Source of the DNA: an uncultured Vibrio sp. | GTDB taxonomy: Bacteria; Pseudomonadota; Gammaproteobacteria; Enterobacterales; Vibrionaceae | Direction of reading: 5' to 3' | Length of the DNA: 64,000 nucleotides | NCBI RefSeq assembly: GCF_963675395.1 | Contig: NZ_OY776222.1 | Location: 248,001 to 312,000 of the forward strand | Shown: positions 40,597 through 48,821 of the stretch, piece after piece | Layout of the letters: every line of letters starts with the position of its first letter | Numbering within the stretch: the stretch's first letter is position 1 | Notes under the pieces: model-generated | Seen by the model: the letters and a program-made list of their open reading frames with translations, nothing else | The model's database searches: none | Told to the model about the DNA's origin: nothing | Program-made: the position numbers and the translations under genes

Positions 40597-41730
40597 TCAC
40601 ACCTCAATCCCTCTCACGCACTCTTCACTTTGTTCCTTCTGCCACCAAGTGCGGTTTCTCACTTCATTCTGAACGTAAAAACTCTCTCCCGGCATAGGCG
40701 TGAGCAACGTTATGCTCTCGTTTTGGCAGTGGTTAATCAAATCTTCAATTGGCTCATCCCATTTATGGGTGAACAACTCATAGGTCGCCCAGTGAACAGG
40801 CAATAGCTTTTTAGCCTGTAGATCCTTGAATGCCTGAACCGTATGGTGCGCTTGCATATGGCCCCAGTTTTCGACTGGATAGCCTTGATTTTGCTTCACA
40901 TCTGCCGCAACTTCCAAACAGGCAATGTCGATTGGTCCGCATCGCTGCGCGATTTCGGCAAAATGCTGGTCATAAGCACTGTCACCACTAAAGTAGAGTG
41001 TTTCACTTCGCCCTTTGATGACCCATGACGCCCACAGGGTGGTGTTTTTATCGAGATAAGTTCGCCCTGAATTGTGGTTAGCGGGCGTACAAATAAGCTC
41101 GACATTGGCGTACTGTAAACTCTCCCACCAGTCGAATTCGACAATATCATCAGCACACACGCCCCACTTGATCAGGTGTTTGCCGACGCCAAGCGGAACG
41201 TAGAACGTCACGGATTTATCAGCATAAAAACGGATGCTTGAGGCCTCCAGGTGATCATAGTGATCATGTGAGATCACGATAATATCGGGGATAGGCAAAC
41301 TTTCTCTCGCATGTGTGTTGGGGATATTGCGCTCAAACCACGCTTTTGCGATCAGTGGCGAAGCATAGTCAAAAACAGGATCAGTCAGAATACGAACCCC
41401 ATTTACTTCCACCAGCATGGTTGAGTGGCCTAGCCAGGTTACTCGCATAGCATCACTACGATTTAAAAACTGATCTTTTACGATTGGGGAGTAAGGTAAA
41501 TGTCCATTGGGACACAATGGTGCACGGCCTCCCAAATAACTCCAACAAACCTGCCAGAACGACTGATGGCTTGGCACGTTCGGCATGGCATTTTTGACTC
41601 GGCCATTTTCGAACTGGGGAGAGTGAAGAATACGATGCGCGAGTTGCGCGGTATAAGTTTGCGGCTTAATCTGTGAGGCTAATTTACGCTCACGGCTCAA
41701 AAGACTGCTCTTTAGGGTCGTTTCAGACAT
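40597..41730 (-). CDS. MBL-fold metallo-hydrolase, NAPE-PLD/UlaG-like
   Basis: A 377-residue metallo-beta-lactamase-fold hydrolase. The metal motif SHDHYDHLE supplies HxHxDH. Further ligands are His in ANHNSG, Asp in YFSGDSAYDQHF and His in LPVHWATYELF. Upstream TWLGHSTMLVEVNGVRILTDPVF is typical of the NAPE-PLD-like branch, whose members cut phospholipid or phosphodiester bonds. No signal peptide is evident, although the first 60 residues are basic. Stands alone; convergent with the VOC gene with no terminator seen in the 75-base gap. Confidence 0.86.
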   Translation of the reverse strand: MSETTLKSSLLSRERKLASQIKPQTYTAQLAHRILHSPQFENGRVKNAMPNVPSHQSFWQVCWSYLGGRAPLCPNGHLPYSPIVKDQFLNRSDAMRVTWLGHSTMLVEVNGVRILTDPVFDYASPLIAKAWFERNIPNTHARESLPIPDIIVISHDHYDHLEASSIRFYADKSVTFYVPLGVGKHLIKWGVCADDIVEFDWWESLQYANVELICTPANHNSGRTYLDKNTTLWASWVIKGRSETLYFSGDSAYDQHFAEIAQRCGPIDIACLEVAADVKQNQGYPVENWGHMQAHHTVQAFKDLQAKKLLPVHWATYELFTHKWDEPIEDLINHCQNESITLLTPMPGESFYVQNEVRNRTWWQKEQSEECVRGIEV

Positions 41731-41920
41731 GTTTATTTACGTTTGCTCGACGATGCTTTTAGTTAAACGCGATTATGTGTCTGTTTCATGACCAAGTAGA
41801 GGCGTAAAATGAAGATTAGGTTTCAGTGGAAAGACATCCTTCGGGTGTGGAATCTCAAACCAAACAGTTTGTACAGGGTATACTTTAAACAAGTGGATTT
41901 GGTGTGGAAGGAGAACTGCG

Positions 41921-42166
41921 ATGGTGACCTGCAATCAATACGATTTTATTGAAATAGCCTGTATGTTTGAGCTACCCGTTGAAATTACTCTGAAAAATGG
42001 TGAGAGCCATCAGGGAAGAGCATTTGATACCGGTTTTGATATGCAGCGACAGGAATGCTTGTTTCTTGATGTTGACGGCGAACATATTGCATTCCCGACC
42101 GAACAACTTCTCACGATGCGCGCGCTGAAGGCAAACCCACACTTCACCGAAGTCACTTTTGATTAA
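41921..42166 (+). CDS. rof: Rof-like Rho-binding antiterminator
   Basis: An 81-residue acidic Sm-like-fold protein. The pattern YDFIEIACMFELPVEITLKNG followed by a short beta-rich core matches E. coli Rof (YaeO), which binds the Rho hexamer and blocks its RNA site. A strong AAGGAGAACTGCG precedes the ATG. Downstream it converges with ompW across that gene's terminator. Confidence 0.82.
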   Translation: MVTCNQYDFIEIACMFELPVEITLKNGESHQGRAFDTGFDMQRQECLFLDVDGEHIAFPTEQLLTMRALKANPHFTEVTFD

Positions 42167-42191
42167 ATCAGTCTGATTTGAAGGTGGAAGC

Positions 42192-42225
42192 CAAAAAAAA
42201 GGGGCAGTGCCCGAATACCGCCCCT
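42192..42225 (-). terminator. Terminator of ompW
   Basis: Minus-strand AGGGGC and GCCCCT arms, extended by two further pairs, are followed by eight T. Confidence 0.85.
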
Positions 42226-42309
42226 AAAGTCATGCCAAAACTGTTAAATGCTATCCCGCATCGTAATTATTGCTAGCGGTCAAAAGACCTGAAAACTACG
42301 GATTATTTT

Positions 42310-42954
42310 CTAAAACTTGTAACCACCGCTGATCATAAATACCCAAGGGTTAATCTCTACGTCGGTCTTATATTTCACGCCACCCGCTTTATAGGTCGCT
42401 TCTGTTTCAATGTTTGCATACCACGCGGACGCGTTTAGGAACCATTGATCGTTGATCATGTAGTCCACACCTACATTTGCTGCTAAACCAAATGAATCAT
42501 CCAGTTTCAGATCCGACAGGCCATTAGCTTTACCAGTACCATTGAAGCCTTCATCAAAGAAGACGGTGTAGTTCAGACCCGCACCAACGTATGGACGGAA
42601 CTTACTTTGTGGCTCGCCAAAGTAGTACTGAACCATAAACGTTGGTGGCAGGTGTTTGGTATCAGCGATATCGCCAAGATTGCCTAAATCTGTGGAAATA
42701 TCGTGACTAAACGGTGTTGCCGCCAACACTTCGAAGCTGATGTTGTCTGTAAACATGTAGCCAAATGTCAGGCCAAGCTGAGTGTTAGAATCCACCTTCA
42801 ACTCTTCTGAACTACCAAGAATCTTATCGCTGCTATCATTAGGAACAACAGACGCCGCACCAACACGAAGAACGAAGTCACCTTGTTTATGAGCGAAAAC
42901 ACTTGGTGACACGAGCGCAGCAACCACTGCCAAACTGCAGATTGTTTTTTTCAT
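42310..42954 (-). CDS. ompW: OmpW-family outer-membrane protein
   Basis: A 214-residue eight-stranded barrel. The signal peptide MKKTICSLAVVAALVSPSVFA ends near residue 21. Mature features are DFVLRVGAASVVPND near the N-terminus, LGLTFGYMFTDNISFEVLAATPF, TFMVQYYF, FRPYVGAGLNYTVFF and a C-terminal Phe (ISGGYKF). AGGAAATAAAA precedes the start at 42954. OmpW forms a hydrophobic channel in the outer membrane. In enterobacteria it responds to oxygen through FNR; an FNR-like site lies about 150 bases upstream here. Confidence 0.94.
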   Translation of the reverse strand: MKKTICSLAVVAALVSPSVFAHKQGDFVLRVGAASVVPNDSSDKILGSSEELKVDSNTQLGLTFGYMFTDNISFEVLAATPFSHDISTDLGNLGDIADTKHLPPTFMVQYYFGEPQSKFRPYVGAGLNYTVFFDEGFNGTGKANGLSDLKLDDSFGLAANVGVDYMINDQWFLNASAWYANIETEATYKAGGVKYKTDVEINPWVFMISGGYKF

Positions 42955-43103
42955 TTTTATTTCCTTTTTTAGGGCTTCGTTTTTGTACCCAATCGAGTGT
43001 TCATCACACACTGATATATCCAATGGAAAGTCAAAGTGTTAATGAACTCAGGTATTTATATTTGCTAACTGCGCGCAATCTAGCACATAAAAACCTTACT
43101 ATT

Positions 43104-43117
43104 TTGACGGAAATCAA
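43104..43117 (-). promoter_or_regulatory. FNR-like site upstream of ompW
   Basis: TTGACGGAAATCAA matches TTGAT-N4-ATCAA with one difference. It is the only clear site I see in the 363-base ompW-cupin divergent interval (42955-43317), which holds no gene. Distance to the ompW start is compatible with a site at -41.5 if the leader is about 115 bases. Confidence 0.5.
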
Positions 43118-43317
43118 TTTGTAAAAAATATAGCGAATCTGTATGAGAAAACGCCAAATTGATCAACAAATTATGCAAATGATACACAACCTTGTAATGC
43201 AAAATGTGCGTGTGAGAAGCTCTTGTACACCTAAAGACTCACGCTTAAAGAAGGTCAAATCAGAGTAAATCGTTTATCATTTGATGAATGTGACTCTTTA
43301 CGACCCCAGGGAATAAG

Positions 43318-43629
43318 ATGAACCTGTTTAACGATTTACCTCATGACCTCAGTGAAGAAACATTTGAAGATTTGCTGTGTTACGAAAACCTGCGTATTGA
43401 ACGCATTGTGTCTCACGGGCAAACGTCACCCGAAGAAGGCTGGTACGATCAGGATGAAAACGAGTGGGTATTGGTGATAAAAGGCGCGGGAGAACTCACC
43501 TTTGAGAATGGTTCAGTCAAACGTCTGGACGCAGGCGATTATATTAATATCCCGGCATACACCAAACATAAAGTGAGCTGGACCGATACTGATCAAGAAA
43601 CAATTTGGTTAGCGGTGTTTTATCAATAA
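43318..43629 (+). CDS. Cupin-domain protein
   Basis: A 103-residue single-domain cupin. The first motif is altered from the G-x5-H-x-H form to SHGQTSPEEGWYDQDENEWV, where few metal-binding His remain. The second motif, LDAGDYINIPAYTKHKVSW, keeps the H-x-V end. CCCAGGGAATAAG precedes the ATG. Many such proteins of vibrios are annotated only as cupins; function is unknown. Single gene, facing the Lrp-family gene. Confidence 0.83.
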   Translation: MNLFNDLPHDLSEETFEDLLCYENLRIERIVSHGQTSPEEGWYDQDENEWVLVIKGAGELTFENGSVKRLDAGDYINIPAYTKHKVSWTDTDQETIWLAVFYQ

Positions 43630-43681
43630 CTTCACCAGAGACCCGACGATGTAGGCTCACGTGCTGCATTAGTTTTGATTA

Positions 43682-44122
43682 TCATCGCTCATCTTTGGGC
43701 GTATCCATCACCACCATGGTTGTAATGCCTTGCACATGCTCACACTCCCCCAAAACCCCCGCATGAAACGCTTTATAGGTGGCCAAGTCTCTCGTTTCGA
43801 CTCGCAGCAAATATTCGTTCGCGCCGGTGATGTTGTGACACTCAACGACTTCTTTCACAAAACGAACGTGATCTTCAAAAGCATGTTGTGCTTGTTTCGA
43901 GTGAGAGGCTAAACCAATCGAGACATAGGCGATAAAGCCAACACCAAGTTGCTGACTGTCCAAAACCGCGCGATAACCTTTGATCACACCTTGGCGCTCT
44001 AATTCCTGTACCCGACGTAACGTCGCAGAAGGTGACAACCCAACTCGCTCAGAAAGCTCTACATTGGAGATTCTTCCGTCTAACTTAAGCTCTTGCAATA
44101 TTCTTTCGTCAAATTTATCCAT
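43682..44122 (-). CDS. Lrp/AsnC-family transcriptional regulator
   Basis: A 146-residue regulator. The N-terminal winged helix-turn-helix (residues 3-60) has DERILQELKLDGRISNVELS and RVGLSPSATLRRVQELE. The C-terminal RAM effector domain has the usual VVECHNITGANEYLLRVE. It is divergent from an amino-acid exporter gene, 126 bases away. Control of that exporter in response to an amino acid is therefore likely but inferred. Confidence 0.92.
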   Translation of the reverse strand: MDKFDERILQELKLDGRISNVELSERVGLSPSATLRRVQELERQGVIKGYRAVLDSQQLGVGFIAYVSIGLASHSKQAQHAFEDHVRFVKEVVECHNITGANEYLLRVETRDLATYKAFHAGVLGECEHVQGITTMVVMDTPKDER

Positions 44123-44248
44123 AGTGATGTTTTATTGCTTAATTAATCCATACAGGGTCAATAAAAGCACAATATTGATGGAGTTTCTACTTATAGTTGT
44201 TTCATAGATGACGTCCAGTTAGGACAAGTTTTGATGTAAGGAAAAACT

Positions 44249-44833
44249 ATGGAATACCAACAATTAGGCGCGCTGGCGCTTTTTGCTTTTGTATCGACAT
44301 TTACGCCGGGTCCGAACAATATCATGCTGATGACATCAGGTGCGAACGTCGGGTTTAAACGTACCATTCCACACATGTTAGGGATTACTTTTGGCTTTGG
44401 TGCGATGCTCATTCTGGTTGGTATTGGCTTAATGGGTTTGTTTCACGCGTATCCGGTGACCCATACGATTTTAAAAGCGCTCAGCTTAAGTTACTTGCTG
44501 TATCTGACTTATAAAATCGCCACCAGTGGTAAAGCGGAAACAAAAAGTGATTTTAAGCCAATGTCCTTTATCGGTGCGGCCGCATTTCAGTGGGTAAATC
44601 CAAAAGGCTGGTCGATGGCACTCACCGCTGTCACCGTATACAGCTCAGGTGCCGCATGGTTAGAGCTAACTTTTATTGCGGGTATCTTCTGCTTAGCCAA
44701 CCTGCCCTCTGTCACCTTCTGGACCGCGGCGGGCATACAACTCCAGCGCTGGCTAACCACATCTAAACGTGTAAAAGGGTTTAATTACGGCATGGCAGCG
44801 TTGCTGCTTTTATCAACAATTCCAATGCTATAG
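44249..44833 (+). CDS. LysE/RhtB-family amino-acid exporter
   Basis: A 194-residue inner-membrane protein with about six helices. The RhtB hallmark is STFTPGPNNIMLMTSGANVGFKR (residues 16-38), followed by the GITFGFG helix and FQWVNPKGW in the middle. AAGGAAAAACT precedes the ATG. Divergent from an Lrp-type regulator, a common arrangement for this family. The amino acid exported is not known. Confidence 0.9.
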   Translation: MEYQQLGALALFAFVSTFTPGPNNIMLMTSGANVGFKRTIPHMLGITFGFGAMLILVGIGLMGLFHAYPVTHTILKALSLSYLLYLTYKIATSGKAETKSDFKPMSFIGAAAFQWVNPKGWSMALTAVTVYSSGAAWLELTFIAGIFCLANLPSVTFWTAAGIQLQRWLTTSKRVKGFNYGMAALLLLSTIPML

Positions 44834-44861
44834 AAGAAGATCATTCAGAGTCTCTCCGGAA

Positions 44862-44908
44862 GGATTCCATGATTGGTCGGCAGTCATGGAATCATCGAGT
44901 TATCTCGA
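44862..44908 (+). other. Two adjacent inverted repeats after the exporter gene
   Basis: GATTCCATGA/TCATGGAATC (44862-44892) is followed at once by ATCGAG/CTCGAT (44893-44908). Neither has a T-run, so they are weak candidates for a terminator or mRNA-stabilising structure at the exporter 3' end. Confidence 0.45.
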
Positions 44909-44987
44909 TCAGGTTTCAAGGGCAATTCACAGTGTAAATTTATTTAAAGACACTACTCTCTCAAGAGAGATATTGATATTCTTAAAT

Positions 44988-45006
44988 GAGAAAGAGAATA
45001 ATTATC
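44988..45006 (+). promoter_or_regulatory. Fur box before the siderophore-interacting protein gene
   Basis: GAGAAAGAGAATAATTATC matches the 19-base Fur consensus at 15 positions by eye and ends 14 bases before the start codon. It implies repression by iron. Confidence 0.6.
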
Positions 45007-45019
45007 GAGAATAGTAAAG

Positions 45020-45793
45020 ATGAAAAAGAAACCTGAACCTAAAGAACTTGTCGTTACACACACCGAAACTATCACCCCGAACATGCAGCGTCTCACTTTG
45101 CAGGGCGAGGCTCTAGGCCAATTTCCAGTGGACTGTGAAGGGAGCTACATTAAGCTGCTATTTAATGAAATGGGTGGTACCGATGTGCATGCGGTGGCGG
45201 AAGATAAGCGCCCATTGATGCGTACCTATACCATTCGTCGTTACCACCCCGAGACATGCAGTATTGAAGTCGATTTTGTTCGCCATATGACTCAAGATCT
45301 GCAATGTGGATTCGCTGCTCGCTGGGCGATGGCCGCGCAAAAAGGAGACACCATCAACATCGTTGGTCCGGGTAGTATTTCTAACCTGAACACCGACGCC
45401 GAATGGTTTTTCATGGCAGCCGATATGACCGCCCTCCCTGCTCTATCGGCCAAAATCCGCACTTTATCTGGAGAAGCAAAAGGCTACGCAGTTATTAGTG
45501 TCCTCTCTGCCGCAGACATTCAACCTCTGCACGCTCCAGCAGGCATGGAGCTGATTTGGTTGACGGAAGGGCAGAATCTAGCAGAAGCCGTTCGCGAGTT
45601 AGAGTGGCGAGAAGGTAATGTCGCCGTTTGGTGTGCGTGTGAGTTTGACTCAATGCGAGCGTTACGCCAATACTTCCGTAATGAGAAAGAAGTCGAGCGT
45701 GAAAATATCTACATCAGCAGCTACTGGAAACAAGGCGTTTCAGAAGATGGGCATAAAGTGATTAAGCGTGAAGATGCGGAATCTAATCAATAG
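45020..45793 (+). CDS. Siderophore-interacting protein, ViuB/YqjH-type ferric-siderophore reductase
   Basis: A 257-residue cytoplasmic flavoprotein of the SIP family. The FAD-binding part contains PLMRTYTIRRYHPETCSIEVDFV (RxYTxR motif), and the NAD(P)H side contains GPGSISNL and WFFMAADMTALPAL. The C-terminus has NIYISSYWKQGVSEDGH, typical of the family. Such enzymes reduce imported ferric siderophores to release iron. A Fur box overlaps the promoter region. No receptor or transporter gene sits alongside, so the siderophore is unknown. Confidence 0.88.
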   Translation: MKKKPEPKELVVTHTETITPNMQRLTLQGEALGQFPVDCEGSYIKLLFNEMGGTDVHAVAEDKRPLMRTYTIRRYHPETCSIEVDFVRHMTQDLQCGFAARWAMAAQKGDTINIVGPGSISNLNTDAEWFFMAADMTALPALSAKIRTLSGEAKGYAVISVLSAADIQPLHAPAGMELIWLTEGQNLAEAVRELEWREGNVAVWCACEFDSMRALRQYFRNEKEVERENIYISSYWKQGVSEDGHKVIKREDAESNQ

Positions 45794-45804
45794 TAATTCA
45801 CGTT

Positions 45805-45832
45805 TAAAAATACGCCCGGTGGAGCCGGGCGT
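45805..45832 (-). terminator. Terminator of the uronate operon
   Basis: ACGCCCGG and CCGGGCGT arms with a five-base loop, then ATTTTT on the minus strand, about 65 bases past eda. It also forms on the plus strand after the siderophore gene but lacks a T-run there. Confidence 0.75.
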
Positions 45833-45896
45833 GGACATATTGCCTAATAACTTGTTTGACTATCAGCGATAGTTCTCCGTCTCGGCAGAATGAAAA

Positions 45897-46520
45897 TTAT
45901 TCAATAACTCTTGCAACTTCACCAATCAGCGCTGCCAGTTCGTCCCATTGTTCGTTATCAATCAAATCGCCAGGCACCATCCAGGTTCCGCCACACGCTA
46001 AGACCGAAGAAATGGCCAAATAATCTTTTACGTTACTTGGACTCACACCACCTGTTGGCATGAATTTCACTGGGTAAACCGCTGAAAGTGCTTTAAGCAT
46101 TGCCGTGCCACCCGATGGCTCCGCAGGGAAAAACTTTAGGGTGCGAAGTCCCATTTCCATCGCTTGTTCAACTAAGCTTGGATTATTTACACCAGGTACG
46201 ATAGCGATATTTCGCTGCTGACAGTATTTAACCGTTGTTGGGTTAAAGCCCGGACTAACAATAAAATCGACACCAGCTTCAATCGCTTCATCCACCTGAG
46301 CACTGGTTAAGACAGTACCCGCGCCAATTAACATCTCTGGATACGCGTCGCGCATATTTTTGATCGCGCGTGCCGCATCTTCAGTTCGAAACGTCACTTC
46401 AGCACAAGGCAGGCCGTTCTCAACCAATACCTGAGCCAATTTTACAGCCTTGCTTGCATCTTTAATTGCAATAACAGGGACTACTTTAATTTCAGAAAGT
46501 TGTTGATTTAGGTCTTTCAT
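45897..46520 (-). CDS. eda: 2-keto-3-deoxy-6-phosphogluconate aldolase (Eda)
   Basis: A 207-residue class I aldolase cutting KDPG to pyruvate and glyceraldehyde-3-phosphate. The catalytic Glu is in CAEVTFRTEDA and the Schiff-base Lys in LKFFPAEPSGG. Further marks are GAGTVLT and FMPTGGVSP. Last gene of the uronate operon, 11 bases after kdgK, so it consumes the KdgK product directly. The host may carry another eda for the Entner-Doudoroff route. Confidence 0.94.
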   Translation of the reverse strand: MKDLNQQLSEIKVVPVIAIKDASKAVKLAQVLVENGLPCAEVTFRTEDAARAIKNMRDAYPEMLIGAGTVLTSAQVDEAIEAGVDFIVSPGFNPTTVKYCQQRNIAIVPGVNNPSLVEQAMEMGLRTLKFFPAEPSGGTAMLKALSAVYPVKFMPTGGVSPSNVKDYLAISSVLACGGTWMVPGDLIDNEQWDELAALIGEVARVIE

Positions 46521-46531
46521 TTCATCGTTCC

Positions 46532-47461
46532 TTAAATAATCGGCATCGATTCGCTTGGAATGATTGCACCGCGATGTTGGATAACGGAACCAGCCACTTT
46601 GTGCCCAGCCAGCGCAGACTCAGCAACGTCTCCGCCTAGAATACGTTTTGCAAGATACCCCGCACTGAAAGAGTCACCAGCCGCCGTGGTATCGATTACA
46701 GCGTCTACTTTCAATGCCGGGATCGTATGCTGTTGGTCTTGTGTCACGACAAAACAGTCGTCCGCGCCACGCTTAACAATGATCTCTTTCACACCAAAGT
46801 TTTTGGTGCGACGAATAGCTTCGGATTCATCTTTGTCACCCCATAGCATGGCTTCATCATCAAACGTCAAAAATGCCATGTCAGTAACACTGAGGATTTT
46901 CGAGTAGAAACGACGAGCCAACTCTATACTTGGCCAAAGTTTTGGCCGGAAATTGTTGTCAAACGCTATGGTGACACCCTCGTTACGGCAGGTGGTCAGC
47001 AAATCGATCAGCGTTTGGCGGTGTTCATCAGCGATAATTGCTAAGCTAACACCACTCAGATAAATCATTTGATGTTGGCACAGATCTTTTACTAAAGACT
47101 GGAAGTCATGTTCGCGTAGCCAATATTTCGCGGCTGCATCTTCGCGCCAATAAAAGAAACTCCGCTCACCATCGTCTGCGGTTTCAATGGCATAAATGCC
47201 CGGCAATTTATCTTCAGAAAAGTAGACCATGTCGGTGTTGATACCTTCGTCCTGCCATGCCGTCAGCATTTCGCGGCTAAACGGATCATGTCCTAGCCCT
47301 GTCACATAGGACGTTTCGACGCCATGTTGCTGAGTCAACCGAGACAGATAAACAGCAGTGTTGAGTGTATCACCACCAAAACCTTGCTGTAGCACGCCAT
47401 GATGTTTCCTAAGCTCCACCATACATTCACCGATGATAGCGACGCGACTGATTGGGTTCAT
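46532..47461 (-). CDS. kdgK: 2-keto-3-deoxygluconate kinase (KdgK)
   Basis: A 309-residue PfkB/ribokinase-family kinase making KDPG from KDG. The N-terminal GECMVELRK and GGDTLNTAVYLSRL regions bind substrate. The C-terminal DTTAAGDSFSAGYLAKR carries the catalytic Asp and anion hole. AGGAGGCTCCC precedes the ATG. Set between the isomerase gene and eda, consistent with KDG from unsaturated uronates (pectin, alginate or glycosaminoglycan breakdown). Confidence 0.93.
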   Translation of the reverse strand: MNPISRVAIIGECMVELRKHHGVLQQGFGGDTLNTAVYLSRLTQQHGVETSYVTGLGHDPFSREMLTAWQDEGINTDMVYFSEDKLPGIYAIETADDGERSFFYWREDAAAKYWLREHDFQSLVKDLCQHQMIYLSGVSLAIIADEHRQTLIDLLTTCRNEGVTIAFDNNFRPKLWPSIELARRFYSKILSVTDMAFLTFDDEAMLWGDKDESEAIRRTKNFGVKEIIVKRGADDCFVVTQDQQHTIPALKVDAVIDTTAAGDSFSAGYLAKRILGGDVAESALAGHKVAGSVIQHRGAIIPSESMPII

Positions 47462-47535
47462 GGGAGCCTCCTTAGTGGTACAAAATAAGCCAGCACAATG
47501 GCTGGCTTGTACTTAATTCCCGATAAATTAAGTAA

Positions 47536-48171
47536 TTAGTCCAGTAGAGACTTCACGTATTCCGCGATTTCAGGCACTTGGCAATGTGCGAAGAAGCAAT
47601 CTTGGAACTGCGCACTACCTACTGCTGTTTTCACTAGCTCTTGATCGATTGCACGTAAGCCTTCAACCACATCTTTAGAAACTGCGGCTTTCACGTCGTT
47701 CAGAATCGCAGCATTGGCTTGCTGTGGAGCTGCACGCTCGATTGGGTAACCTTCACCACGAGCACCTGTGAATGCTTTTTCGAAGATGTAACGCACGTTC
47801 AGTTCGCCAGCCCAACCAAAGCCTTTCGCAAATGCCAGAGAAATAGCATTGCCGTTGTTGATTTGGTTGAACAGGAATGCATCTGATGGCTCCAGACAGT
47901 AGCCACACACAACGCCTGGATGCAGATTGCTTGACATCAGGGCGCCTTGGCCGGTACCACAACCCGTTACCACGAAGTCTACTGCTTTTGAATTCAGTAG
48001 AATGCTCGCCATGATACCTAAGTGGACGTACGTTAGGTGATGATCGTTTTCATCCGTCATGCCTACGTTAAATACCTCGTGACCAAGGCCACCAGCAACA
48101 GTGTTTAGTTCACCAGCCACCATTGCGTTTTTCCCGGCTTGGCTGTTTTCCATCATTAGTGCAATTTTCAT
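47536..48171 (-). CDS. RpiB/LacA/LacB-family sugar isomerase of the uronate operon
   Basis: A 211-residue member of the RpiB/LacAB isomerase family. The signature VVTGCGTGQGALMSSN puts the catalytic Cys in the GCGTG loop. The N-terminus MKIALMMENSQAGKNA is typical of the long subgroup found with kduD genes. The subgroup is longer than RpiB (about 150). DhuI of streptococci, which isomerises 4-deoxy-5-hexosulose uronate, belongs to this family and is about this size. So it probably replaces KduI here; this is inference from family and operon. CAGGAGTAACAC precedes the ATG. Confidence 0.85.
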   Translation of the reverse strand: MKIALMMENSQAGKNAMVAGELNTVAGGLGHEVFNVGMTDENDHHLTYVHLGIMASILLNSKAVDFVVTGCGTGQGALMSSNLHPGVVCGYCLEPSDAFLFNQINNGNAISLAFAKGFGWAGELNVRYIFEKAFTGARGEGYPIERAAPQQANAAILNDVKAAVSKDVVEGLRAIDQELVKTAVGSAQFQDCFFAHCQVPEIAEYVKSLLD

Positions 48172-48275
48172 GTGTTACTCCTGCGGAACAAACCGCATTC
48201 AAAAATGTTTCTTAAATTAAACTCTTAGGGCTTGTTGACCTTTCGGGCCGTTTTTCAGTTAGACAAGGACATGGT

Positions 48276-48800
48276 TCATCCAGTAACTGATTGATTTAGC
48301 TTCGGTTCAGATCGCTGATGATACAAACGATAGATTGTCATTGAATTCAATACGATCACGGTCATTTCCAGTAGCGTTCCTCCAATAGATCCCACCAGAA
48401 TATTATTGGTCAGCCAACAAGCCGCACCGAGCAAAAAGCCCACGCGCATCCGAATTCCCGACAAGCAGAATACGGAGTAGGTACCGATAACCGTTCCAAG
48501 AATAGGCAAAACGTCGCGCCACTGTTCTGCAGCCCAAAAGCCGCTCACAAAACTAACAACAATAAATGCAGCGGCAACTCGCTTCGACGAGACAAATATC
48601 GCAGTGGTCGTTCTCATTGCCGACAACAACGCGCCAAGCGCTGAGATCATTGAACCAAGCAATAAGAAATGGAGAAGATGATTGAGATTAAAAATTAGCA
48701 TCAAGATTTTTAGGCGTTTATCATTCTTCTGGTAAAAGACGGAGAACCCCAAACCAAAACTAATAAACCCTAATATTTGCGCTAATGTTGCAGTATCCAC
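48276..48800 (-). CDS. ygjV: YgjV-family inner-membrane protein
   Basis: A membrane protein of 174 residues with about five to six helices. Family marks, by comparison with remembered E. coli YgjV, are LLSAMRTTTAIF, VLPILGTVIGTYSVFCLSGIRMR, and the end segment VGSIGGTLLEMTVIVLNSMTI. There is no ATG near the start. A GTG at 48800 has GAGAAG six bases before it and is chosen; a TTG at 48806 is the alternative. Located inside the kduD to eda operon. In E. coli ygjV adjoins the uxaCA hexuronate genes. Function is unknown; a role linked to uronate use is inference. Confidence 0.8.
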   Translation of the reverse strand: MDTATLAQILGFISFGLGFSVFYQKNDKRLKILMLIFNLNHLLHFLLLGSMISALGALLSAMRTTTAIFVSSKRVAAAFIVVSFVSGFWAAEQWRDVLPILGTVIGTYSVFCLSGIRMRVGFLLGAACWLTNNILVGSIGGTLLEMTVIVLNSMTIYRLYHQRSEPKLNQSVTG

Positions 48801-48821
48801 AATCAACTTCTCACAAATCGA

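Noticed and set aside
48215..48262. Sequence AGGGCTTGTTGACC between the isomerase and ygjV genes, reminiscent of a Vibrio repeat or IS end
   Set aside because: No inverted partner, target duplication or transposase remnant is nearby; the resemblance is from memory only.
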